NCBI GenBank assembly: GCA_041398745.1
Contig: JAWKUB010000008.1
Coordinates: 186,001-250,000 of the forward strand
Direction of reading: 5' to 3'
Origin: JACKHO01 sp041398745
GTDB lineage: Bacteria > Planctomycetota > Planctomycetia > Planctomycetales > Planctomycetaceae
Length of the DNA stretch: 64,000 nucleotides
Each line of letters begins with the position of its first letter. The stretch's first letter is position 1. The position numbers were made by a program, and so were the translations under genes. The notes under the pieces are model-generated. The model saw nothing but the letters and a program-made list of their open reading frames with translations, did not search any database and was not told the DNA's origin. Below are positions 16,823 through 26,103 of the stretch, piece after piece.

Positions 16823-17686
16823 TCATTGCGCGGCGGCTGGAGAATGCCCGCTGCCGGTTGATCTTGGTTTGCGTCGACCACCGAGGTACCACGGCAGGTT
16901 GCGGCGGCTGAAAGTATTAACCAGGTCCATCAGCCAGGGGAAGAAACGGTCTAACTGATAAACCATATGAGCCATGGGGGTGACAAGCTGTTTCCGCTTG
17001 TTCCAACGGATGGCACTCAGCGTGACATCAGCAATCCGTTCCGGGGTGGCACACAGCCAGGAAGGAGGACGCGGGATGGAATTCTTGTGACCGCAGTCAC
17101 CCGCCTCGTAGAGCTTGGTTAGCGAAGGTCCGGGGCAAATTGCGGTGACGCCCAATCCCTTCCGGCCATATTCCGCCCGCAGTGATTCCGTGAAGCCGAC
17201 AAGGCCGTACTTGGATGTGCCGTATGCACAAAACCGTCCGCCAGGAACGAGTCCGGTAATGCTGCACATGTTGACGACATGGGCGTCATCCCGCTGGAGC
17301 AATGAAGGCAGCAGTCGCTGCGTCAGCCGAATGGGGGCCATGAGGTTCAATTCGAGCAGTTTATCCCACTGCGATTCCGTCATGGTGTGGGTCGGGCCAT
17401 AGAAAACGATGCCAGCATTGTTCACCAGCAGATCGACACCATCCCATTCGTTCAGGACGCGATCGGCCAGCGCATGCACCGCTTCACGGTTCGATAAATC
17501 ACACACGTGCGGCAGGCACACTTGCGTCATACCGAGTGCTTCGTTGCACACTTCCGCGAGCGCGCGGCTGTCGATGTCGACGAGCAGGAGCTCCATGCCT
17601 TCGCGGGCCAGACGGAGCGCAATTGCCCGCCCAATTCCCGAAGCCGCTCCGGTCACCAGCGCCTTTCTTCCTTGAAAAGTACGCAT
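16823..17686 (-). CDS. Short-chain dehydrogenase/reductase (SDR)
   Basis: A 287-residue classical SDR. The NAD(P)-binding TGAASGIG lies at residues 12-19, NNAG at 89-92, and the catalytic triad is Ser142, Tyr155 and Lys159 (YGTSK). The start at 17686 is preceded by AAGGAG at a good distance, which decides against the longer open frame upstream. The C-terminal tail is long and basic, perhaps for membrane or partner contact. The substrate cannot be told from sequence. It is divergent from the large quinoprotein gene with a 240-bp intergenic region between starts. Confidence 0.88.
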   Translation of the reverse strand: MRTFQGRKALVTGAASGIGRAIALRLAREGMELLLVDIDSRALAEVCNEALGMTQVCLPHVCDLSNREAVHALADRVLNEWDGVDLLVNNAGIVFYGPTHTMTESQWDKLLELNLMAPIRLTQRLLPSLLQRDDAHVVNMCSITGLVPGGRFCAYGTSKYGLVGFTESLRAEYGRKGLGVTAICPGPSLTKLYEAGDCGHKNSIPRPPSWLCATPERIADVTLSAIRWNKRKQLVTPMAHMVYQLDRFFPWLMDLVNTFSRRNLPWYLGGRRKPRSTGSGHSPAAAQ

Positions 17687-17927
17687 CCTGCATCTCCTTA
17701 TGGCATTTCCCGACGTCCTGACGGTCATCTGCCCCTCAATTGCGCGGCGGTGATATACCACAACGTGCAGAATGCGGGAATACGTCTTCCGGTCCGCGAC
17801 AATCCTGTGGTTTTGTCGACTTGGGACCGCTGCAGCCCGCAAGTTGGACCCCGCCTCAGCGTGCTGCTACTATCTTCGACACATGCATTTTCACTGTTCC
17901 GTAGCACTCCCGTGGAGCTTCGCCGCG

Positions 17928-20900
17928 ATGCGACATTTCGTTCTCTCTGCAATTTCCGTTGGCCTGTTGGCCGCTTCCGTTTGTTCCGCCCAATCACCGC
18001 AGGAGCGGGCGAGTCAGTTGGTGGCTGAGTCGGGGGTGCGTGGCGGATTCGTCGTGCAGGTGGGATGCAGCGACGGCAGCACTCTTGTCGCCTTGAAGCA
18101 GTCCGCCGCCTTTCAAGTGCAGGGACTGACAACCGACGCCGCGCAAATCGACGCACTTCGAAAAGAAATTCAACTCGCCGGAGCATACGGTGATGTCGCC
18201 GTTGACACCTTTGGTGGTTCACAACTGCCATATGTCGATAATCTCGTCAACTTGCTGGTGGTCGAATCAGGGAATGTCTCGCAGGAAGAAATCCTGCGAG
18301 TGCTCGTGCCCAACGGCGTCGCGATGATCCGAAACGCCCAGGGTGGCTATGACAAGACCGTAAAACCACGTCCCGAAGAACTGGATGACTGGTCGCACTA
18401 TTTGCACGACGCCTCGGGAAACACGGTGGCTCACGACGACATCGTCGGTCAGCCGCGGCATCTGCAATGGGTCGGCAGTCCGCGTTGGTCGCGTCACCAC
18501 GACCGCATGGCAAGTATGAGTGCCCTCGTTTCGACGAACGGTCGGATGTTTTACATCATGGACGAAGGGAGCCGAGTTTCCATTCAGTTGCCATCGCACT
18601 GGAAACTCATCGCACGTGACGCCTTTAACGGCACAATTCTCTGGAAACGTGACATTGCTGACTGGCAAAACCATTTGTGGCCACTGAAGAGTGGTCCCAC
18701 GTCGCTCGCCCGCCGACTGGTCGCGACGGACAACGAAGTCTATGTCACGCTCGGATTCAAGGCCCCGCTCATTGCCCTCGATGCCGCCACTGGCGAAACA
18801 CTGCGAGAGTTCAAAGGGAGTGAAGCCACTGAAGAGGCCATTACTTCGGACGGGCAGGTGTTCGTCGTCAGCAACAAGTCGACCACCGAACTCGACCGCT
18901 ACGCCCCGCTGGCCGGAACGGTTGGCGATCAGGGACGCGTGGGCAAAGAGTTCTTCTGGAACGAAGAGCCCCGCGTCATCATGGCCTACGACACCGCCAC
19001 GGGTAAGCAACTGTGGGCGAAGCAAACTCGCATCACGCCCCTCACGCTCACTGCCGACGCCGGTCGGGTCTACTTCCACGATGGCGAAAAACTTATCGCA
19101 CTGAATCGCAACACCGGTGAAGTTTCCTGGAGCAGCGAACCGGTCGCCCGACGCAGCAATGTGACGTTTAACTTCGGACCGCGACTGGTTGTGTATGAAG
19201 ATGTCGTCCTGTTCGCCGGTGGTAACGGCCGCATGTCGAGCCTCAACGCGGAAGACGGCAAACTGCTTTGGGAAGGTGGACACGCGAACTCGGGATATCA
19301 GTCGCCGCAGGATTTGATGGTTATCGACGGACTCGTCTGGGTCGCCCCGACAACGTCAGGCAAAGACACCGGCGTCTACACCGGACGCGATCCCCGTACC
19401 GGCGAAGTGAAGAAGGAATTCGCCCCAGACGTCGACACCTACTGGTTCCACCATCGTTGCTACATTGCGAAGGCGACGGACAATTTCATCATTCCGTCGC
19501 GGACCGGCGTCGAGTTTGTCGACTTCGAAAATGAACACTGGGATATCAACCACTGGGTGCGTGGCGGCTGCCTGTACGGTGTGATGCCCTGCAACGGCAT
19601 GACCTACACACCGCCGCACAACTGTGCCTGCTATCCCGAAGCAAAACTCTACGGATTCAATGCCCTCGCACCACGAGCCCCCACGCGGCCCTGGCCGGTT
19701 GACGTCCCACTCGCCGGACGACTGCAGAAGGGTTCAGCATTCGCGACGCCACTCGTCGCCGCTTCTGAGGAAGCCTACCTCGACTGGCCGACGTACCGGC
19801 ATGACAACGAACGAACTGGGCACGTCACGCAGCCCATTGGTGGCAAGCTCAAGCAAAACTGGACGACCACTTTGGGCGGACGCCTGACTCCTGCTGTCAT
19901 TGCAGAAGGCAAGGTGTATGTGGCTCAAATTGATCAGCACACCGTGCATGCATTGAACGCAGCCAACGGTGAAATAGATTGGACCTACACGGTCGGTGCC
20001 CGCATCGACTCGCCACCAACCATTGCCTGGGGACGCGTTTGCTTCGGTGCGGCCGACGGATACGTCTACTGCCTCGATGCCAAAACCGGTGAACTGGCGT
20101 GGCGATTCCGCGCCGCTCCGGAAGATCGACGTCTCATGGCGTACGAGCAGCTGGAATCCATCTGGCCCGTCAGTGGTGCCGTGCTGGTTCGAGACAAAAC
20201 GATTTACGCGGTCGCCGGTCGATCCAACTTCCTCGATGGTGGTCTGCGACTCGTCATGCTCGATTTGGAATCGGGCGAATTGAAAGGTGAAAAAATCCTG
20301 GATGATAAGAATCCCGAGACGGGCAACAATCTGCAGGAAGTGTTGCAGGTGCTGCAAATGCCCGTCGGCCTCCCGGACATTCTCTCGGCGGATGACAAGT
20401 TCATGTACATGCGGTCGCAGAAGTTTGACTTCGAAGGGAACCGCAAAGAAATCGGACCAGTCTCCGGCGACTTCCAGGGACAGGGCGGTGCTCAACGCGG
20501 TGAAGGCGTGCATCTGTTCGCTCCCATGGGCTTCCTCGACGACTCCTGGTTTCACCGATCGTACTGGGTCTTTGGTCGCAACTTCGCTGGTGGTCACGGC
20601 GGCTACTATCAGGCCGGTCGATTTGCCCCGGCGGGACGCATTCTGGTGCAGGGGAATGGCTATGTGTACGGTTACGGACGCAAGCCGCAGTACTACCGCT
20701 GGACAACGGTCCTCGAACATCAGCTGTTCGCCGCACCGCCCGAACCGCCGAAGGTTGAACTTGGAAAGAAGCAGGTTGGCAGCGACGGCACGCTCATTGG
20801 CTTTAAGAATGCTCCGAGCCTCGATCCCACTGGGAAGCCGGTCACGGTTGAAGCATGGTTTAATTCCACCCGGCCTAACGGCGTTATTGTTTCCCGCGGC

Positions 20901-21806
20901 GGACCTGCCGAAGGCTTCGCAATTACCCTCACACAAGGCAAGCCGGAGTTCCACATACGGGCAAACAGTGAGACCAAGGCCATTAGCGGTGGCAAACGAG
21001 TAGTCGGTGGCTGGCACCACGTGGCTGGCGTGCTCGGTGCCGACAAGAGCATGAAGCTCTACATCGACGGCGAGCAGGTTGCTGAGGGACAGGCTCCCGG
21101 ACTCATCGCCAAGGAACCTGCACAGCCCACGGAAATTGGTGCCGACTCAGGCGGCGGCGTCGGTGATTACCAGTCCCCTTACAACTTCACTGGAACCATC
21201 GACGAAGTCCGCGTGTATTACTCAGCCATGTCTGCCGATGGGGTCAAAGCCCGCTACGCCGACAATGCCGATGTCGATGGAGAAGCCGTCCTCGTCCTCG
21301 ACTTCAATGACGGTACCGCCCGCGACTTGTCACCCTACCGCAACAACGGTGACCTCGTCGGTGCGGAACCGGTCGAAGGCAAACTCGGCGGCGGAATGAA
21401 GTTCGCCGGTGGTGGCAAAGGTGGCGGCGGGAACAAGCAGAACCAGGGTTCGTTCGTCGAACCGAAGTGGACCACCGATGTCCCCATTTACGTCCGCTCC
21501 ATGGTCCTCGCCGACCGCACAATTTTCATCGTCGGCCCGCGCGATGTCATCGACGAAGAACAAACCTTCGAGCAACTCGCCAAACAGGATGAGTCGGTGA
21601 ATCCACTGCTCATCCGACAAGATGAACTCCTCAATGGCGCCGAAGGGAGCGTGCTGCTGGCTGTGAACGCGGACACCGGCGAAATCGAAGGAGAATTCGC
21701 CTTCGACTCCCTCCCCACCTGGGACGCCCTCGCCGCCGCCAAAGACAACCTGTACCTCACGACTCAGAAAGGTGAGGTCATTTCACTGCACGGTGCGAAG
21801 GATTAG
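17928..21806 (+). CDS. Large secreted PQQ-type beta-propeller protein with LamG domain
   Basis: A 1292-residue exported protein. The start at 17928 gives a clear signal peptide (MRHFVLSAISVGLLAAS, cleaved near SAQS). Four parts follow: a degenerate methyltransferase-like fold (about 30-140, VVQVGCSDGSTLVAL then LVPNGVAMI), a PQQ-like beta-propeller with many W-containing blades (about 150-900), a LamG/concanavalin-like domain (about 960-1110, TVEAWFN, WHHVAGV, GTIDEVRVY), and a final propeller-like tail with NADTGEIEG. The order suggests a cell-surface or periplasmic oxidoreductase or binding protein; the methyltransferase part lacks a convincing full catalytic set. A 5' frame extension is open but lacks a signal and is rejected. 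Confidence 0.85.
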   Translation: MRHFVLSAISVGLLAASVCSAQSPQERASQLVAESGVRGGFVVQVGCSDGSTLVALKQSAAFQVQGLTTDAAQIDALRKEIQLAGAYGDVAVDTFGGSQLPYVDNLVNLLVVESGNVSQEEILRVLVPNGVAMIRNAQGGYDKTVKPRPEELDDWSHYLHDASGNTVAHDDIVGQPRHLQWVGSPRWSRHHDRMASMSALVSTNGRMFYIMDEGSRVSIQLPSHWKLIARDAFNGTILWKRDIADWQNHLWPLKSGPTSLARRLVATDNEVYVTLGFKAPLIALDAATGETLREFKGSEATEEAITSDGQVFVVSNKSTTELDRYAPLAGTVGDQGRVGKEFFWNEEPRVIMAYDTATGKQLWAKQTRITPLTLTADAGRVYFHDGEKLIALNRNTGEVSWSSEPVARRSNVTFNFGPRLVVYEDVVLFAGGNGRMSSLNAEDGKLLWEGGHANSGYQSPQDLMVIDGLVWVAPTTSGKDTGVYTGRDPRTGEVKKEFAPDVDTYWFHHRCYIAKATDNFIIPSRTGVEFVDFENEHWDINHWVRGGCLYGVMPCNGMTYTPPHNCACYPEAKLYGFNALAPRAPTRPWPVDVPLAGRLQKGSAFATPLVAASEEAYLDWPTYRHDNERTGHVTQPIGGKLKQNWTTTLGGRLTPAVIAEGKVYVAQIDQHTVHALNAANGEIDWTYTVGARIDSPPTIAWGRVCFGAADGYVYCLDAKTGELAWRFRAAPEDRRLMAYEQLESIWPVSGAVLVRDKTIYAVAGRSNFLDGGLRLVMLDLESGELKGEKILDDKNPETGNNLQEVLQVLQMPVGLPDILSADDKFMYMRSQKFDFEGNRKEIGPVSGDFQGQGGAQRGEGVHLFAPMGFLDDSWFHRSYWVFGRNFAGGHGGYYQAGRFAPAGRILVQGNGYVYGYGRKPQYYRWTTVLEHQLFAAPPEPPKVELGKKQVGSDGTLIGFKNAPSLDPTGKPVTVEAWFNSTRPNGVIVSRGGPAEGFAITLTQGKPEFHIRANSETKAISGGKRVVGGWHHVAGVLGADKSMKLYIDGEQVAEGQAPGLIAKEPAQPTEIGADSGGGVGDYQSPYNFTGTIDEVRVYYSAMSADGVKARYADNADVDGEAVLVLDFNDGTARDLSPYRNNGDLVGAEPVEGKLGGGMKFAGGGKGGGGNKQNQGSFVEPKWTTDVPIYVRSMVLADRTIFIVGPRDVIDEEQTFEQLAKQDESVNPLLIRQDELLNGAEGSVLLAVNADTGEIEGEFAFDSLPTWDALAAAKDNLYLTTQKGEVISLHGAKD

Positions 21807-21829
21807 TGGTCGATGGTGTGGTTTGGGAT

Positions 21830-21919
21830 GAAACCACGGAGGCACGGAGGACACTGAGAAGTGTTTAGGAGACGAAACCACGAAAATAGCTCAGTGTCCT
21901 CCGTGTCTCAGTGGTTTTC
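21830..21919. repeat. Long inverted repeat after the quinoprotein gene
   Basis: Two ~28-base arms (21830-21858 and 21890-21919) built on AACCAC-GAG-CACGGAGGACACTGAG are complementary at about 25 of 27 positions, separated by ~31 bases. It lies 24 bp past the stop codon and can form a strong hairpin, so it may act in termination or RNA stability. A looser relative occurs near 23150-23230. It resembles the short palindromic repeats scattered in planctomycete genomes. Confidence 0.75.
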
Positions 21920-21991
21920 TTTGCCGTCGCTCTTTCAATTGCTGTGGTCAATTGGTGGGGCGACTGACCCGCAGCCTCACACGGCTTCGCC

Positions 21992-22010
21992 GCCCAGATT
22001 TCATCTGGGC
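21992..22010. repeat. Short palindrome (GCCCAGAT/ATCTGGGC)
   Basis: A perfect 8-bp stem with a 3-base loop, within the 230-bp gap between the quinoprotein and the next gene. Apart from this and the inverted repeat just before it, I see nothing coding in the gap. Confidence 0.6.
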
Positions 22011-22138
22011 CACCCGCGTATTTCGCGACAACGCGCTGAGGAAAGCAGTTCGTGAATTTTCATGATACCATAGATTCATTCCGCATCGATCTGAGAGTTG
22101 TAGCTAGATGCACTTTTAGGCAAGAGGTGAGTTGTAGC

Positions 22139-22909
22139 ATGGGTTGGAGAGAACGAACTGCTGGACATGCCATCGTGACTGAGGTTGATTTTACACTTCT
22201 GAGTGGACTTCCCAAGGGTGTGGGCTTTCAGGCCCTCCGGCATGTCGAGCAAACAAAACCAGTCTCATTCATCGGCACGCGTGATCTTGGAAAGAACATG
22301 GCATGGCCCGAAGGCGACGATCCATTCGCTGAGTTCGCACCGGACGGAATCAGCGACTACGTTGAAAAGGTTCAGGTCACAGCAAAGGCGTTCTGCGAGG
22401 CTTTCGATTGGCTGCATGGACGAATGAGCGAGTTGGATCCGGATTTCCCAATTTATGGCCCGAGTGAAAGTGTCGGCGAGCTTTCACTTGGCATGCAGAT
22501 CGCAACTCTTCTGGAGTGCCCAGTATTCAGCTACCTGTCCGATCCCGATTACCTTGCCGAAATCGCATGCGTTAGCGAGCCAAATTCTGTCGTTCGAGTG
22601 CGATGCCAAGTGGGGCCAATTCATCTACGGTACGAAGGTGGTGAAGTCGCTGCGTTCTTGACGACCGACAACGGCCCATTTGGTGCGATTTTTAACGAAT
22701 TTTGCGACCAGACAGGTGTTCGCAAACTAGAGCAGTCAAGTGAACCCGGAGACCAGGCTATGGGATTTATCGCCCAGGAACTTGACCGGTTCGTTGGCGT
22801 AGCGATTGCTGACCCGATGCACGTCACGCCTGACTACCAAAAGGAGATGTCACCCATCGCGCAGCGTACGAAAAAAGGTGGTGTCAAATTGCTGAATAAT
22901 CTGACGTGA
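22139..22909 (+). CDS. Hypothetical protein, soluble
   Basis: A 256-residue protein I do not recognise. There is no signal peptide, membrane segment or clear motif. The start at 22139 (MGWRERTAGH) is chosen because an AGAGGTGAG stretch precedes it and because the 29 codons upstream of it (from a GTG at 22052) look non-coding in composition. The protein is acidic in the middle and has a PEGDDPFAEFAPDG segment. Neighbours give no functional hint: it sits between two repeat-rich non-coding stretches, which is a common place for acquired genes. Confidence 0.6.
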   Translation: MGWRERTAGHAIVTEVDFTLLSGLPKGVGFQALRHVEQTKPVSFIGTRDLGKNMAWPEGDDPFAEFAPDGISDYVEKVQVTAKAFCEAFDWLHGRMSELDPDFPIYGPSESVGELSLGMQIATLLECPVFSYLSDPDYLAEIACVSEPNSVVRVRCQVGPIHLRYEGGEVAAFLTTDNGPFGAIFNEFCDQTGVRKLEQSSEPGDQAMGFIAQELDRFVGVAIADPMHVTPDYQKEMSPIAQRTKKGGVKLLNNLT

Positions 22910-23488
22910 TTCAGTAGCCGTAGTCTCCGTAGTTCCGGCGGTGCCGGACGATGAATGTCAAGTAGTCGTAGGTCAGGCACCCCGTAGGGCATGGCTCCTG
23001 CCTGCCTTCTCATTCGCGATGCTTCCGCCTTGTGGCAACGCCGGTTCCAAATACGAATGCAGCGATCTGGGCGGCACGACCCAGAACGAAACGAAGTAAA
23101 GTGATGAGCAGGACCCTGCACGCTGATCACACAACCCGGCGGACAATAGAAACGCCGAGAGCGCAAAGTTCGCAGAGAAATCAGGAAAACCTCCCCCAAT
23201 ACTCCGCGCTTCCGGCGCCCTCTGCGTTTCAAAATGATGGAAGTTTACGGGCAACCGCAATGCATGGCCCTAGTCGACCAGCCTCTGTCGAACGAATCAC
23301 TCTTCGTGTTCTTTTGTGGCAATTGTCAGTGAGTGTGGGGTAATCCAACGTGGCATGTCGGTTGGGTCTGGTGCCATTCTGTGCACCAGACAATTGCCTC
23401 CAACCACCGATTTGACTTCGCCTATCCCGGCCTGCGAGAATGAGATATGTACGGTGGTTAGCCAGGGTTAGTAGTTAAAGGGATTCCC
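22910..23488. other. 580-bp intergenic stretch with degenerate repeats
   Basis: No convincing gene. It contains a repeat-like part at 22960-23000 (GTCAGGCACCCCGTAGGGCA-type bases) and a loose inverted repeat at about 23150-23230 whose arms begin GAAACGCCGAGAGCGC and end GCGCCCTCTGCGTTTC, related in style to the element at 21830. Small open frames on both strands here look spurious. Confidence 0.6.
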
Positions 23489-24370
23489 ATGCGAGGCAGT
23501 TTTCTTTTCATTGCCGGCATTTACTTTGTGGTGATTTGTGCGTCGTCCGTTCGTGCCGATGACGAACCGAATTGGGATCGACCGGAGTTTGAGCAAGTTC
23601 AGGTCGACCGCTGGCTGACCTACTATCTGCAACAGGCTCAGAAATATGAAATTATCGCCGATGCGCGACCGGGAGAACCATTCGAACTGGTGAATGCGTC
23701 GCTGTGGGATTTCACTGACCTGGAAGCTCCGGCGCAGCAGCATGGTTCGATTTTTCTTTGGACTAAAGAAGGGCGTCCTCAGGTCGTGGCGGCCCTCTGG
23801 TCTCCCATTTGGCTGGGAAAATTCCGCAAGGTGGCGCATGAGTTTCATTCGGTGACAAATGAACCTCTGACCGCCACTATCGATGGCAGTGTTGTCTGGA
23901 ACCCTCGAACCAAGGGCATAAACTTCAAGCCGGTTCCGGATGCTCCGGCGGTCGCACCCACCAAGCCACTGCGGACGGCTCAACTGCGCCGCCTTTCCCT
24001 GGAATTCACGGGATACCATTCACGAGGAAAGGGTGAAGCGGAACTGTGGATGGTACAAACTCCCATTTACCGGTACCCGGAACGTCCCGACTCAGATGAA
24101 GATGGCGCGCTGTTTGTCTTCCCATTTGAACAGGACCCCGAGGTGCTGCTCCTCATTGAAACCAAACAAGTCGGTGGTGAACTGCAGTGGCAGTTCTCCC
24201 CGATGCGTCTAACCGATACCCCGGCACGCCTGACATTTCAGGGCGAAGAAGTCTGGAAAGTCGCGAGGGCGAAGTTCACGCGAAACTTCCTCAACGAAGA
24301 ATTCGACCCCTTCCACGCCCTCTTCTATGAAACGCGGAACAAACTGTTGAGCGAAGAAGAGCTTGAGTAG
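23489..24370 (+). CDS. Secreted hypothetical protein
   Basis: A 293-residue exported protein with a clear N-terminal signal peptide (MRGSFLFIAGIYFVVICASS, cleaved near VRA at about residue 23). The mature part is rich in Trp, Phe and Pro with no domain I recognise; short motifs such as WLTYYLQQAQKYE and PIYRYPERP recur in planctomycete secreted proteins of unknown role. The gene is alone, with 118 bp before the converging sulfatase. A real protein by composition and length; function unknown. Confidence 0.75.
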   Translation: MRGSFLFIAGIYFVVICASSVRADDEPNWDRPEFEQVQVDRWLTYYLQQAQKYEIIADARPGEPFELVNASLWDFTDLEAPAQQHGSIFLWTKEGRPQVVAALWSPIWLGKFRKVAHEFHSVTNEPLTATIDGSVVWNPRTKGINFKPVPDAPAVAPTKPLRTAQLRRLSLEFTGYHSRGKGEAELWMVQTPIYRYPERPDSDEDGALFVFPFEQDPEVLLLIETKQVGGELQWQFSPMRLTDTPARLTFQGEEVWKVARAKFTRNFLNEEFDPFHALFYETRNKLLSEEELE

Positions 24371-24487
24371 ACACCAGACGGTTGGCCTCCTCAGTACATA
24401 GTATTGGCCATGAGGCTTGTTGACCTCCTCTCGACCCGCAGCGGTGTCTCGTTGTCTCTACTGACGAAGCAGTCGATTCGGTTCCCG

Positions 24488-25921
24488 TCACCACGCGGGT
24501 TCTGACTGTTTTGCACTCCACTCTTCCCACGCCTGCGCGAGTTCGGCCACCAAATCGGGCTGACTGCTCGCGATGTTGCTCGCTTCTGCGAGGTCATTGT
24601 CGAGGTCGTAGAGTTCCCAGTCTTCTGACTTACGTTTATCGCGGACGAGTTTCCATTTGCCGTGGCGCAGAGCCTGGCGGTTTCCAAGTCGCCAGTAGAA
24701 TGTGCGGGGCTTCTGAACCTCTGCGTGTTCGAGCAAATTGATCCCCGTGGGTGACTTGTAATCCCCGTGCACAGCCGTCATGACGGTGGGCAGAATGTCA
24801 GTGGTGATGATGGCAGTATCAACCACACCCGGCTGTTTGATTTCTGCGGGCCAGGACATGAGGAACGGCACACGCAGACCGCCTTCGTAAACGTTTCCTT
24901 TGCCGTCACGGAGTGGAGCATTGCTGGAAGTGAGTTCGCGCGTGGGGCCGCCGTTGTCGCTGATAAAAAACACGAGAGTGTTCTGCTCCAGGCCATGCTT
25001 TTTCAGCGTTTCTCGAATCTGTCCAATGCCGTCATCCAGTTGCATCAGCATGGCGGCGAAAATACGGCGCTGAATGTCTTCAATATGTGCGGCACGCTGC
25101 ATGTAATCGTCACGTCCCTGCAGCGGACTGTGGACGGCGTTGTAGGCGAGATACAGAAAGAATGGCTGCTCGCGATGTCGCTCAATGAAGCTGCACGCTT
25201 CATTCGTGAATGTGTCGGTGAGATTGCCAAAATGCTCGACGGGCTGGCTGTTACGCAGGATGGGATTGTTCGCATCGTAGTCCGGTTCCGCATGCCCCAT
25301 GTGTGTGGACCAAATTGTCTTTCCATCATTTGAGGTCCAACGTCCCGACCCACCGTCTGGCAATGCCAGCTTGCGGAGCCAGGTGGTGTGATGTCCGTAA
25401 GGCGGTGCGGCGAAGTAGTGCCCTTCGTGCATGAATCCGAAGAACTCGTCGAACCCCCGCCTGAGCGGGTGATACGCGGCCGTCCCGCCGAGGTGCCACT
25501 TGCCAATGAGTCCGGTGACGTATCCCGCCCGCTGTAAATGGTCGCCAATGGTCTTTTGATTTACTGGCAGTCCAATGGCGGGGTCTTCGTTTTTCGCTCC
25601 GATGGGATTGAATTCAAAACCAAACTCGGTCTGATAGCGACCGGTCAACAACCCGGCCCGTGATGCGGCACAATAGGGAGCCGTGACGTAACCATTCGTG
25701 AACCGCAGCCCGCTCCCTGCAAGTGCATCGAGGTGCGGTGTGGGGATTTCCATGCCGCCGTAGCAACCGAGTTCACCGTAGCCCAAATCATCGGCCACAA
25801 TGAGGAGGATGTTCGGACGTGGAGGTGAATCTGCGCGAAGCAGCGTGGCATTTGTGAGTACGACGACAATCGCCAGCGCGCTGAAAATATTGATGAAAAA
25901 CTTCCGTTGCACGAAACTCAT
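24488..25921 (-). CDS. Sulfatase (Cys-type, formylglycine-dependent)
   Basis: A 477-residue secreted sulfatase, an enzyme class that removes sulfate esters, abundant in planctomycetes that feed on sulfated polysaccharides. A hydrophobic leader (about 8-30) is followed by NILLIVADDLGYGELGCYGG with the metal-binding Asp pair. The nucleophile Cys84 lies in CAASR, a C-x-A-S-R form of the C-x-P/A-S-R signature, to be converted to formylglycine by a maturation enzyme not in the window. Further family motifs (IGKWHLGG, LVFFISDNGGP) are present. No neighbouring carbohydrate gene indicates the substrate. The last ~60 residues are typical of arylsulfatase A-like members. Confidence 0.95.
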   Translation of the reverse strand: MSFVQRKFFINIFSALAIVVVLTNATLLRADSPPRPNILLIVADDLGYGELGCYGGMEIPTPHLDALAGSGLRFTNGYVTAPYCAASRAGLLTGRYQTEFGFEFNPIGAKNEDPAIGLPVNQKTIGDHLQRAGYVTGLIGKWHLGGTAAYHPLRRGFDEFFGFMHEGHYFAAPPYGHHTTWLRKLALPDGGSGRWTSNDGKTIWSTHMGHAEPDYDANNPILRNSQPVEHFGNLTDTFTNEACSFIERHREQPFFLYLAYNAVHSPLQGRDDYMQRAAHIEDIQRRIFAAMLMQLDDGIGQIRETLKKHGLEQNTLVFFISDNGGPTRELTSSNAPLRDGKGNVYEGGLRVPFLMSWPAEIKQPGVVDTAIITTDILPTVMTAVHGDYKSPTGINLLEHAEVQKPRTFYWRLGNRQALRHGKWKLVRDKRKSEDWELYDLDNDLAEASNIASSQPDLVAELAQAWEEWSAKQSEPAW

Positions 25922-25983
25922 CCCGATTGAAGCGAAGGTGGGTTCGTCAAAGCATATCCTGACGGTGCGTTACATCAAAGAAA

Positions 25984-26021
25984 CAGGAGCCGCGACTTGA
26001 TGTATGATGTCGCGGCTCCTG
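25984..26021 (-). terminator. Intrinsic terminator of the sigma factor gene
   Basis: A perfect 13-bp stem CAGGAGCCGCGAC/GTCGCGGCTCCTG with a 12-base loop, followed on the minus strand by a T-rich run (TTTCTTTG). It lies about 80 bp past the stop of the sigma factor gene, before the start region of the sulfatase gene. Confidence 0.85.
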
Positions 26022-26103
26022 ATGATTTCCCAAAAAATGTTTCTGGGAGTTCTTAGAAGAATCCTTCACCCTCAAGACTTTCACCACCTCCCATATCGCC
26101 GCC

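Noticed and set aside
19734..21020. A 428-codon minus-strand frame within the quinoprotein gene
   Set aside because: A shadow of a GC-rich coding region; the plus strand has the propeller and LamG motifs.
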